From Nitrospira sp. (lineage in GTDB: Bacteria; Nitrospirota; Nitrospiria; Nitrospirales; Nitrospiraceae): a stretch of 53,301 nucleotides of DNA. A program made the translations under genes and the position numbers. Below, piece by piece: positions 46,947-53,301 of this stretch. The number at the start of each line of letters is the position of its first letter. Position 1 is the stretch's first letter. The stretch spans positions 1 to 53,301 of the forward strand of contig JAICWG010000009.1 in assembly GCA_025934915.1 (NCBI GenBank), given 5' to 3'. The notes under the pieces are model-generated. The model ran no database searches. It worked only from the letters and a program-made list of their open reading frames with translations, and had not been told where the DNA came from.

Positions 46947-47738
46947 CTAGGTTTCTTTCAGCACCACTCCGACCAATGTGAGAATGACACAAGCGAACCC
47001 GATAACCGTCAGGTAGGCCGCGCGCTTCGCCCTCCACCCTACGGTCAGCCTTCCAAGCAACACGACGAAATAGAAGACCCAGGTAACGAGCGCCCAGGTT
47101 TGTTCGGGATTCCAACTTACATAGGATCCGCGCGCAAACTGGGCCGAGATAGCTCCCGTCACAATTCCCAAGGTAAGCAAGGGAAACCCCAATACGATAG
47201 ATTGCTGATTGAGATGATCGAGAAAGTCGAGCGCCGGGAGCTTACTGTAGAGGACGTTGAACCGCTTCGACTTGAGGAGTCGATCCTGAATCAGGTACAT
47301 CACTCCTGCAACGAATGCGACGGTAAACCCCACCGTTCCCAACATGCTGAGCGTGACATGAAACCACAAGGTCTTGAACACAGGCTGAAGCGTGGGTACC
47401 GTTTCCGGAAGGGCTGCGGCCGAGACCAAGGAGACCAAGGCCAAGGGCACCATAAAAGATCCAAGCACATGAATCTGATGGCGAAGCTCGACGACCACAA
47501 ACACAAGAATGATCATCCAGGAGAAAAAGGAAAGGGCTTCCGAAAAGCTGGGCGGAGCGGATGATGAGACATCGACCATTCTGATGACGAGGGCAATGGT
47601 ATGGGAAACGAAGCCGGCCCCCGTAATACCCAATGACACTTTCGACAAGGCTTCGGAGCGCCGCAGCAAATAGGCAAGAAACGACACCGTGGCCACGAAG
47701 TACAGGACCATGGTGACCATGAAACAAACGGCTGCCAT
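46947..47738 (-). CDS. CcsA/HemX-type cytochrome c assembly membrane protein
   Basis: A 263-residue protein with about eight hydrophobic segments in the CcsA/CcmC/HemX superfamily: MVTMVLYFVATVSFLAYLLRR at the N-terminus, a His in FHVTLSMLGTVGFTVAFVAGVMYLIQD, and RGSYVSWNPEQTWALVTWVFYFVVL near the C-terminus. The family's Trp-rich WWD-like motif (usually WSWDPKETW) is altered to SWNPEQTW, with Asn for Asp, Gln for Glu. The change and its position next to hemA make a HemX-like regulatory role as likely as heme handling for cytochrome c. The start 47738 is divergent from the RsmI-like gene (47801), with 62 nt between that may hold both promoters. Confidence 0.85.
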   Translation of the reverse strand: MAAVCFMVTMVLYFVATVSFLAYLLRRSEALSKVSLGITGAGFVSHTIALVIRMVDVSSSAPPSFSEALSFFSWMIILVFVVVELRHQIHVLGSFMVPLALVSLVSAAALPETVPTLQPVFKTLWFHVTLSMLGTVGFTVAFVAGVMYLIQDRLLKSKRFNVLYSKLPALDFLDHLNQQSIVLGFPLLTLGIVTGAISAQFARGSYVSWNPEQTWALVTWVFYFVVLLGRLTVGWRAKRAAYLTVIGFACVILTLVGVVLKET

Positions 47739-47800
47739 CGGGAATGCCCCTGCGGTGACTAGAGACCTAGAGTCGACGAGATAAGGGTGAAATTATATCG

Positions 47801-48604
47801 ATGCCGACCAAACAGAGTCAACAAAACGCTGAAGCTGCAATGACTTCGGCCAGCCGGTCAAATCGGAGCGGAACGCTCTACGTAGTGGCTGTTCCGATCG
47901 GGCATCCCGACGATGTGACCGTGCGCGCCATTCAGATCCTCGGCAAGGTAAACCTTATCGCGTCTGAAGATCCGAACATGACTCAACAACTCCTTATGCA
48001 TCACGGCATTCACGCAACAGTGACGAGTTACGGACCCAGAAATCTTAGGGAGAAAGCAGCGGTTCTTTTGCAACGTTTACAGCAGGGAATTGATATCGCG
48101 CTTGTATCCGATTGTGGGTCTCCCCTCGTCGCTGACCCCGGCCATTTTCTCGTAGCGGCTGCCCCTGCACATGGCATCCCAGTTGTTCCAGTACCCGGTC
48201 CTTCCGTGATTATCGCGGCTCTGACTGTCGCGGGGTTCCCTTGCGACTCCTTCTATTTTCTTGGACATCTGCCGAACGCCTCTTCACGTATCGCCCAATA
48301 CCTTATCGATTCCCTGAGGAGGAATGGTCCAACCGTCGCCTTCTGTACTGGCACAGCGGTCGCGCACATACTGAAAACCCTTGATGGCATCTCTCCTCGA
48401 TGGCCAGTGGCTGTTGCCTACGACTTAACAAAACCAAATGAACGCATCATTCGCGGGACGGCTTGTGAGGTACGAGCGCGACTATCCTCTGGACAGGAAC
48501 AGAACGTGACGCTCGTTCTTGCAGGAAAAGACGGGACAAGATTGGATGGCCAAGGCGTGCATCGCGCTCAGTCGTTCTCCTCTCGACGAATCAAGACACG
48601 ATAG
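47801..48604 (+). CDS. RsmI-like tetrapyrrole-methylase-family protein (divergent)
   Basis: A 267-residue SAM-dependent methylase of the RsmI family, which normally methylates the 2'-O of C1402 in 16S rRNA. The fold motifs are recognisable: GTLYVVAVPIGHPDDVTVRAIQIL, LIASED, VSDCGSPLVADPGHFL, VPGPS and FYFLGHLP. Several conserved positions differ from the usual RsmI: TPIGNLxD appears as VPIGHPDD, EDTR as EDPN, and SDAGTP as SDCGSP. It has no usual partner genes here. It may be RsmI or a paralogue with another target; the changes lower my confidence in the rRNA role. The start at 47801 is uncertain because an ATG at 47840 also fits. Confidence 0.8.
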   Translation: MPTKQSQQNAEAAMTSASRSNRSGTLYVVAVPIGHPDDVTVRAIQILGKVNLIASEDPNMTQQLLMHHGIHATVTSYGPRNLREKAAVLLQRLQQGIDIALVSDCGSPLVADPGHFLVAAAPAHGIPVVPVPGPSVIIAALTVAGFPCDSFYFLGHLPNASSRIAQYLIDSLRRNGPTVAFCTGTAVAHILKTLDGISPRWPVAVAYDLTKPNERIIRGTACEVRARLSSGQEQNVTLVLAGKDGTRLDGQGVHRAQSFSSRRIKTR

Positions 48605-48828
48605 GCCTGGTCGACTCGTTCCTGCGATAACACGGTATGGCCTTCGTTTTCGACGCTACGAGGAACATTGCGGATGGGATCTCCATCATCAAGTAGCACC
48701 GACAGCACCTGCCCCTGCTTCAGTGTCTCCAGCTTGAGCTTCGTCTTCACAAAGTTGTAGGGACAGATCACTCCACGAAGGTCAAGCTCGGACGCTGGCG
48801 CATCCGGAAAATTCTGATGCTCGTTCAT
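48568..48828 (-). CDS. TusA-family sulfur-carrier-like protein
   Basis: An 86-residue protein with the TusA/YedF/SirA fold: LDLRGVICPYNFVKTKLKLETLKQGQVLSVLLDDGDPIRNVPRSVENEGH. The CPxP-type motif is CPYN here, with the single Cys that would carry the persulfide. The ATG at 48828 has GAGGTG 6 nt upstream. Its 3' end overlaps the 3' end of the RsmI-like gene by 37 nt on the opposite strand. It may act in sulfur transfer for tRNA thiolation or molybdenum cofactor, or in sulfur oxidation; the sequence cannot decide. Confidence 0.88.
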   Translation of the reverse strand: MNEHQNFPDAPASELDLRGVICPYNFVKTKLKLETLKQGQVLSVLLDDGDPIRNVPRSVENEGHTVLSQERVDQAYRVLIRREEND

Positions 48829-48925
48829 CATATACACCTCATATACACCACTTCGAGAGAGGAACGATACGGACGTATCGTCAGCCTATCAATGAGTCTG
48901 GAATTGAGCAAGCAAGACCCAACGA

Positions 48926-48953
48926 AAAAGGGGCAGCGATCGCTGCCCCTTTT
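48926..48953. terminator. Bidirectional intrinsic terminator (perfect 28-nt palindrome)
   Basis: A perfectly symmetric sequence: A4 then GGGGCAGCGATCGCTGCCCC then T4 (28 nt, no mismatch). The stem followed by a T run works in both orientations. It lies 30 nt downstream of the secreted-protein stop on the minus strand and about 100 nt upstream of the TusA-like start, so it would end transcription of the secreted-protein gene before the sulfur-carrier gene. Confidence 0.85.
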
Positions 48954-48983
48954 CATTTCATTAAAACTCAACTTCAGAACGGT

Positions 48984-49748
48984 TCAGTTGAATCCCTTAA
49001 TCAAATTCGGCTTAGATGCGTCCGATCCGTAATCAGACTTATTGGGCATCTTCGTTTCCGGAGCCACGGTCTGATATCCCCATCCCGGCTGCGGTTCGCA
49101 ATTCCAACAAGGAGCTGCACCAGTGAATTCACCGATGGTGGTATCCACGGTTCCGGTGATCTTGCCGGGCAATACGGATCCAGCCACCCCACCTGTCGTA
49201 GTGCTACTTGTTGTCACAATGGCCCGCTCGGTCGAGGGATTCGGCCGCTGCCCCAGGCCGCCAAATCCGGCGAGTTTCTCATTGCCGCGCAGTAGGTATA
49301 CCTCCCGAACGATCTTATGGCCAACTCCATACGGTTGATAGGGTGTGACCGCTTCAATCACTTGGAGAGAAATATCATCGCCGCTATTCAACGCCTTAAT
49401 CTGTTCCAGGCTGGTTCTTCCGTCAAAGTAGACGGTCATGGAGTTCATGGCTCCAGTTCCCGCACGACCTTCGTCATGCGAGCTTCCACCGGTTTCCAGG
49501 AGCATTTTCCCCGCCGGAAAATCGATAGCCAGTACGCGACCATAGATCGTCTCAGGGAGAGAAAGGCGTTCAAGGAATGCACTACGATCAAAGGTCTGGA
49601 CCCGATTGGAATTCCCGGATACGTCACCAACCCCTGTTCCCACACCCATTGCAGATCCACCGGACTGCTGTAGTCGCTCTTGCGCCACTGCAACATTCAT
49701 AGAGCCGATGAGCATCATGGCGGCTCCCATTGCCAATACCTTACGCAT
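48984..49748 (-). CDS. Secreted protein of unknown function
   Basis: A 254-residue protein with a clear signal peptide (MRKVLAMGAAMMLIGSMNVAVAQ, cleavage near AVAQ-E), preceded by AAGGAGG and a 6-nt spacer. The mature part has a small beta-rich region (ETIYGRVLAIDFPAGKMLLETGG to NSGDDISLQVIE), a Thr/Ser-rich linker (VTTSSTTTGG), and a CxxC in PCWNCEPQPGWGYQT. I do not recognise a domain. The gene is flanked by a terminator at its end and by a REP-like hairpin pair upstream, so it appears to be transcribed alone. A role in the envelope is only suggested by the signal peptide. Confidence 0.75.
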   Translation of the reverse strand: MRKVLAMGAAMMLIGSMNVAVAQERLQQSGGSAMGVGTGVGDVSGNSNRVQTFDRSAFLERLSLPETIYGRVLAIDFPAGKMLLETGGSSHDEGRAGTGAMNSMTVYFDGRTSLEQIKALNSGDDISLQVIEAVTPYQPYGVGHKIVREVYLLRGNEKLAGFGGLGQRPNPSTERAIVTTSSTTTGGVAGSVLPGKITGTVDTTIGEFTGAAPCWNCEPQPGWGYQTVAPETKMPNKSDYGSDASKPNLIKGFN

Positions 49749-49853
49749 GTGCTGCCTCCTTAAAAATAGGTGGACATAATTCCAACGAGCATGCTGAAGT
49801 ATTCGTTGACTGCGGTCTGCGAGTAAGCATCATATACGATTGAACTTGACATT

Positions 49854-49938
49854 CCCCGTAGCTCGCTACGGGGTTGGCCTCTCCTTCCGAGAAGTCTTCG
49901 GAATTGAGTTCTGTGATACCCCGCAGCTTGCTGCGGGG
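49854..49938. repeat. REP-like paired hairpins
   Basis: Two almost identical hairpins, CCCCGTAGC-TC-GCTACGGGG (49854-49873) and CCCCGCAGC-TT-GCTGCGGGG (49919-49938), each a 9-bp perfect stem, are separated by 45 nt that contain a third weak hairpin (TTCCGA..TCGGAA). The arrangement resembles a bacterial interspersed mosaic element. This lies in the 385-nt stretch (49749-50133) between the secreted-protein start and tRNA-Leu, in which I see no gene. Other copies elsewhere in the genome would be expected; none is seen here. Confidence 0.65.
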
Positions 49939-50133
49939 AGCTTCATTGAGAAATATGGCAGAATCTAGGCTAATAGCATGACGCTGTCAAGAGGGTGGCC
50001 GAATTGGATCAGTTGGTCGCCCTACCGCGACCGTCCTTCTGTCTCATCTTTCTTATCATCAATATCATCAATCAGAAAATCCGCAGGAGTCGTCTCTCAT
50101 CTGAAAGCAAGTGAATGAGTCTTAAGGGCTCGG

Positions 50134-50220
50134 TGGTGCCCGGAGGGAGGGTCGAACTCCCACTCTCTCGCGAGAACCGGATTTTGAGTCCGGCGCGTCT
50201 GCCAGTTCCGCCATCCGGGC
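50134..50220 (-). tRNA. tRNA-Leu (anticodon CAA)
   Basis: The minus strand reads GCCCGGA at the 5' acceptor end and TCCGGGC-A-CCA at the 3' end, so the CCA is encoded. The anticodon stem CCGGA/TCCGG encloses the loop CTCAAAA, giving anticodon CAA (codon UUG). A long variable arm (built around CTCGCGAGAG) fits a class II leucine tRNA, and the T arm has GTTCGAC. No other tRNA is recognised nearby. Confidence 0.95.
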
Positions 50221-50516
50221 ATATCCACAAGTCGATTCCCAGCGGGTGTGTTTCTAGCATGCCTCCGTCAGAGCGTCAATCAGCATCAATCTCGGATACC
50301 GATGACCTGCAGTCGTTCGATCACACCGGTTGTAGCGTTAGGATAGAGGCCCCACCACGCACAAAGCGACCGCTCAGAGACGGCACGTCGCAAATTCCGA
50401 CCTCATTTTGATCCTGAAACCATATAGATCCCGAACGATCACATTGATCCTGCAACGAGGATTGACTCCCGCTGAGGTCAAAAGTAGACTAAGCTTAGTC
50501 CGTATGGAGGACACAC

Positions 50517-50768
50517 ATGAAACCCGCCACCCGAACTGTGAACATCCATGAGGCCAAGACCCATTTTTCCAAACTGCTTGCCGCCGTTGCCAAGGGCCAG
50601 CGCATCACGATTTGCAAAGATGGGACGCCCGTGGCCGAACTTGGCCCCCTTAAACATACAATTCCTGTCCGCCGTCCAGGATTATTGAAAGGACGCGTGA
50701 CCGTCTCTGACGATTTTGATACGACGTTACCACCCGACATGATGGCCGCGTTCGAGGGTGGGCGATGA
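50517..50768 (+). CDS. Phd/YefM-family antitoxin
   Basis: An 83-residue protein with the Phd-type N-terminal DNA-binding fold: VNIHEAKTHFSKLLAAVAKGQRITICKDGTPVAELGPL. The C-terminal half (LKGRVTVSDDFDTTLPPDMMAAFEGG) is the flexible toxin-binding part, ending in the FxGGR-like sequence seen before VapC-type partners. Ribosome site GGAGG lies 6 nt upstream of the ATG. Its stop overlaps the toxin ATG in ATGA. The 296 nt between tRNA-Leu and this gene show no other coding sequence. The pair would be self-repressed. Confidence 0.92.
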   Translation: MKPATRTVNIHEAKTHFSKLLAAVAKGQRITICKDGTPVAELGPLKHTIPVRRPGLLKGRVTVSDDFDTTLPPDMMAAFEGGR

Positions 50769-51145
50769 ATCTCCTGTTAGACACCCATGTCTTTTTGTGG
50801 TTTGTGATTCATTCCCCAAGGCTTTCGAAAGCCATGTATCACCAGATAGAGACCACGTCCGAGGTCTATATCAGTGCGGCCTCTCTGTGGGAAGTGGTTA
50901 TTAAGATTCAGCTGAAAAAGCTCTCCGCAGATCCCGACGAGCTCGCTGCCAATATCGCTGACAGTGGTTTTCAGGAATTGTCGGTGTCAGTGCGACACGC
51001 CCTTGCTCTTAAACAGTTGCCGCTTCATCATCGTGACCCCTTTGATCGAATCTTGTTGGCGCAAGCCCATGTGGAAGGTCTGCGCTTGCTCACTTGTGAT
51101 TCGAATTTGAAACCATATGGTCCGGTGTGTCAGATGGTCTCTTAG
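50765..51145 (+). CDS. PIN-domain (VapC-like) toxin
   Basis: A 126-residue PIN ribonuclease with the usual acidic set: Asp6 in LLLDTHVFLWFV, Glu in SAASLWEVVIKIQLKKL, Asp in LPLHHRDPFDRILLAQAHVEGL, and Asp in LTCDSNLKPY. These would coordinate metal to cut RNA, probably tRNA or rRNA. The protein is complete. Pairing with an upstream Phd-type antitoxin and a 4-nt overlap is the standard mixed type II module. It lies beside mobile-element remnants, which fits horizontal arrival. Confidence 0.92.
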   Translation: MNLLLDTHVFLWFVIHSPRLSKAMYHQIETTSEVYISAASLWEVVIKIQLKKLSADPDELAANIADSGFQELSVSVRHALALKQLPLHHRDPFDRILLAQAHVEGLRLLTCDSNLKPYGPVCQMVS

Positions 51146-51315
51146 GCCAAGTGAGCGGTTACTTCCTTGAAGCGGATCTGGTTCAAGCCAGCCGTCGTGC
51201 TGAAGCCGTTTGCGGTAATCGTGACTATCTGGAGACTGGACGAGAAGCATGCGATAGAGCCGAGAGCACCGGCACCGACGCATTCACGGAGAATGAAGTC
51301 GTAGCCGAGCCGGTC

Positions 51316-51398
51316 GCAAGACGAGGGCGACGCGGTATGCGCGTGGCTTTTACTTCACATGCGTCGCCCCTTTCCATAAAAGACTCCCGACCCCTTTT
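51316..51398 (+). repeat. REP/RAYT end, copy A (truncated RAYT 5' remnant)
   Basis: An 83-nt segment about 80% identical to 52446-52527, which is the 5' end of the intact RAYT gene plus its outer REP. It ends in GACTCCCGACCCCTTTT (51382-51398). On the minus strand it encodes PRRPRLA as in the RAYT start, but the ATG is ATA and the sequence beyond diverges, so an older RAYT copy is represented only by its 5' tip. The 286-nt gap after the PIN gene otherwise has no clear gene. Confidence 0.6.
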
Positions 51399-51431
51399 AT
51401 TCATTCCGCGGCCACCCGCGCCCATCACCCC

Positions 51432-51770
51432 CGGCGACCACGGAAACTCCTCGATCCGTGGCTGTGGCAGTACATGCGGATGCATCTGGCGGAGGGGTGT
51501 TCGCCCGAGCAGATTGCCGGACGGTTGCGACGCGCGTATCCTCACGACATGCGGAAACAGCTCTCGCCCGAAACGATCTATATGGCACTGTATGTCTTGC
51601 CCCGTGGCGCCTTGCGCAGCGAACTGCTGACGGCATTGCGTCAGGCGCGTAAGACGCGTCGACCTGCTCGCGGGGGACCGATCGACGCGGCCAGATTCCC
51701 AACATGACGCCGATCACCGAGCGGCCCGCCGAGGTCGCTACCCGGATGGTACCGAGCCACTGGGAAGAAA
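51432..51770 (+). pseudogene. IS30-family transposase remnant
   Basis: The frame from 51432 reads RRPRKLLDPWLWQYMRMHLAEGCSPEQIAGRLRR and then ETIYMALYVLPRGALRSELL, the N-terminal HTH and linker region of IS30 transposases. It shifts frame near 51690 and resumes as PNMTPITERPAEVATRMVPSHWE. It stops exactly where IS30 would continue into the catalytic DDE core (HWEGDLI), at a REP sequence (51776). The N-terminus before residue 60 or so and the whole catalytic domain are missing. It has no intact inverted repeats and is inactive. Confidence 0.8.
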
Positions 51771-51775
51771 ATGGT

Positions 51776-51792
51776 AAAAGGGGTCGGGAGTC
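51776..51792 (-). repeat. REP sequence, copy B
   Basis: AAAAGGGGTCGGGAGTC, the reverse complement of the 17 bases GACTCCCGACCCCTTTT at 51382 and 52511. It directly adjoins the IS30 remnant on one side and the RAYT stop codon region on the other, and with the copy at 52511 forms inverted ends of the RAYT unit. Confidence 0.7.
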
Positions 51793-51796
51793 ATTG

Positions 51797-52468
51797 TCAC
51801 AAAGACTTCGGGCGACCGCGTGGCCGCAACGTCGATTCCATCCCAAATCGCTTTACGATACGCCGCATCCATCCCTCCTCACCAAACGGCCGCCCTCGCT
51901 GCACACAGGTGCGAAGCGCATCGAGCTCGGACACGCCTTGCGGTCGGTTCACTCGTGCGCTCCAGTCCTGCGGGCGATCCACCGGCCAGGCACTGAGCCA
52001 CACGGTCAACCTTGGATCCCCTTGCGTCCGCCGCCACAAGCTCGACCACTGCCACTTTTCCGCACGATCCACTAGTTTCGCCCGCAGGGCATTGTGCTCC
52101 ACATAACGCGCCACCGTCAGGAAATGCGCATCGGTCTGCACCGGGAAGGACTTGAAGCGGCCCTGATATATGGGCCCAGTGCCCGCGCTGTGATGATGCG
52201 CATGCCAGCGTTGGGTATGGGTCACGGTGATCCACCGTAGCACCTCCGAAAGTTCCCCATCTCGTCGCGGCCAAAGCAGCAGGTGCCAGTGATTCGGCAT
52301 CAAGCAGTAGGCAACAAGCCGCATGCGGGTGCGTTCCATGGATTCAGCCAGAATCTTCTCGAAGACGACATAGTCCGACGGCTTGCTGAAGAGGGGCAAC
52401 CGTCCCACGCGACGATTCAAGACATGATAGGCGAGATCACCTGCAGCAAGACGAGGGCGACGGGGCAT
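51797..52468 (-). CDS. REP-associated tyrosine transposase (RAYT)
   Basis: A 223-residue Y1-type transposase of the IS200/IS605-like RAYT family: opening PRRPRLAAGDLAYHVLNRRVG, the HUH metal motif in MPNHWHLLLWP, YQGRFKSFPVQTDAHFLTVARYVEHNAL, with the catalytic Tyr in RYVEHN, then the WQWSSL motif. RAYTs are single-copy domesticated transposases thought to spread nearby REP sequences. The gene is intact and of normal length. Inverted 17-nt REPs flank it at 51776 and 52511. Its start overlaps the conserved outer repeat. This is the only complete mobile element gene in the nest. Confidence 0.92.
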   Translation of the reverse strand: MPRRPRLAAGDLAYHVLNRRVGRLPLFSKPSDYVVFEKILAESMERTRMRLVAYCLMPNHWHLLLWPRRDGELSEVLRWITVTHTQRWHAHHHSAGTGPIYQGRFKSFPVQTDAHFLTVARYVEHNALRAKLVDRAEKWQWSSLWRRTQGDPRLTVWLSAWPVDRPQDWSARVNRPQGVSELDALRTCVQRGRPFGEEGWMRRIVKRFGMESTLRPRGRPKSL

Positions 52469-52527
52469 GCCGTGGCTTCTACCTCACGCACGTCGTCCCT
52501 GTCAAGAAATGACTCCCGACCCCTTTT
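52446..52527 (+). repeat. REP/RAYT end, copy C
   Basis: The segment includes the RAYT start codon region and the REP GACTCCCGACCCCTTTT (52511-52527). It is about 80% identical to copy A (51316-51398). The truncated IS110 transposase ends at base 52528, directly against it. Confidence 0.7.

Positions 52528-53301
<774 letters not shown>

Noticed and set aside
49854-49938. Possible CRISPR array from the two near-identical hairpins
   Set aside because: Only two units, 45 nt apart, self-palindromic and without any cas gene; better explained as REP-like hairpins.
50134-50220. tRNA-Leu as attachment site for the toxin and IS region
   Set aside because: The mobile-element side faces the 5' end of the tRNA, no duplicated tRNA 3' segment was found within the window, and no integrase gene is present.
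51225-51545. Minus-strand frame with PRRPRLA similarity near the PIN toxin
   Set aside because: Only the first codons match RAYT; the rest diverges, so it was kept as a truncated repeat and not as a gene.

Overview
The window looks like a piece of a Nitrospira-type (phylum Nitrospirota) chromosome. This is an inference. It rests on moderately high G+C, the order ccsA/hemX-hemA-hemC-cobA/hemD-CBS-hemB followed by ribF-tilS-hpt-ftsH-folP-glmM-comEC, a very large exopolysaccharide operon, and abundant REP/RAYT and IS remnants. No rRNA gene or taxon-specific marker is present, so the assignment is not certain. Almost every gene from the left end to about 47.7 kb lies on the minus strand, so operons read from high to low coordinates.

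Region 1 (1-6.3 kb) is a decaying defence island. It holds an intact type I DNA methyltransferase gene (hsdM), an HsdS gene broken by a nonsense codon and a frameshift, an OLD-type ATPase/TOPRIM nuclease broken by two frameshifts and cut off at its 3' end, and a frameshifted membrane-anchored protein. Two small toxin-antitoxin-like units are also there: DUF4258/YgiT-type zinc finger (intact) and UPF0175/DUF3368 (toxin reduced to a stub). No hsdR is seen. A 20-nt near-identical sequence sits at both edges of the cassette that separates hsdM from hsdS. The remaining housekeeping and polysaccharide genes carry no frameshifts, which argues that the damage is real decay and not poor sequence.

Region 2 (6.36-31.5 kb) is one continuous polysaccharide biosynthesis and export operon of about 25 kb. 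It is read from a ribbon-helix-helix protein gene through an HD-GYP c-di-GMP phosphodiesterase, a Wza-type outer-membrane exporter, a Wzc-type tyrosine autokinase/chain-length protein, an O-antigen ligase/polymerase-like protein, five family-4 glycosyltransferases, one family-2 glycosyltransferase, a Wzx-like flippase and three methyltransferases. Further genes encode a glutamine-dependent amidotransferase (AsnB type), a PHP-domain membrane protein, a WbqC-family protein, a PIG-L/LmbE deacetylase, a DegT-type aminotransferase and a WecA/MraY-type initiating transferase, ending with mtnA. Most junctions are 4-nt ATGA/GTGA overlaps, so translation is tightly coupled. A good match to a sigma-54 (-24/-12) promoter lies 35 nt upstream (predicted transcript start) of the first gene.

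Region 3 (31.75-47.7 kb) is conserved core: comEC, glmM, folP, ftsH, hpt, tilS, ribF, hemB, a CBS-pair protein, a cobA-hemD fusion, hemC, hemA and a CcsA/HemX membrane protein. Together they make tetrapyrroles, FAD, folate, cell-wall precursors and tRNA-Ile lysidine, and handle membrane-protein quality control and DNA uptake.

Region 4 (47.8-53.3 kb) is mixed. It has a divergent RsmI-like methylase, a TusA-like protein overlapping it tail to tail, a secreted protein, a REP-like hairpin pair, tRNA-Leu(CAA) and a Phd/PIN toxin-antitoxin pair. The right end is a nest of mobile elements: an IS30 remnant, an intact RAYT transposase bracketed by inverted REP sequences, and an IS110 transposase truncated exactly at one of those REPs.
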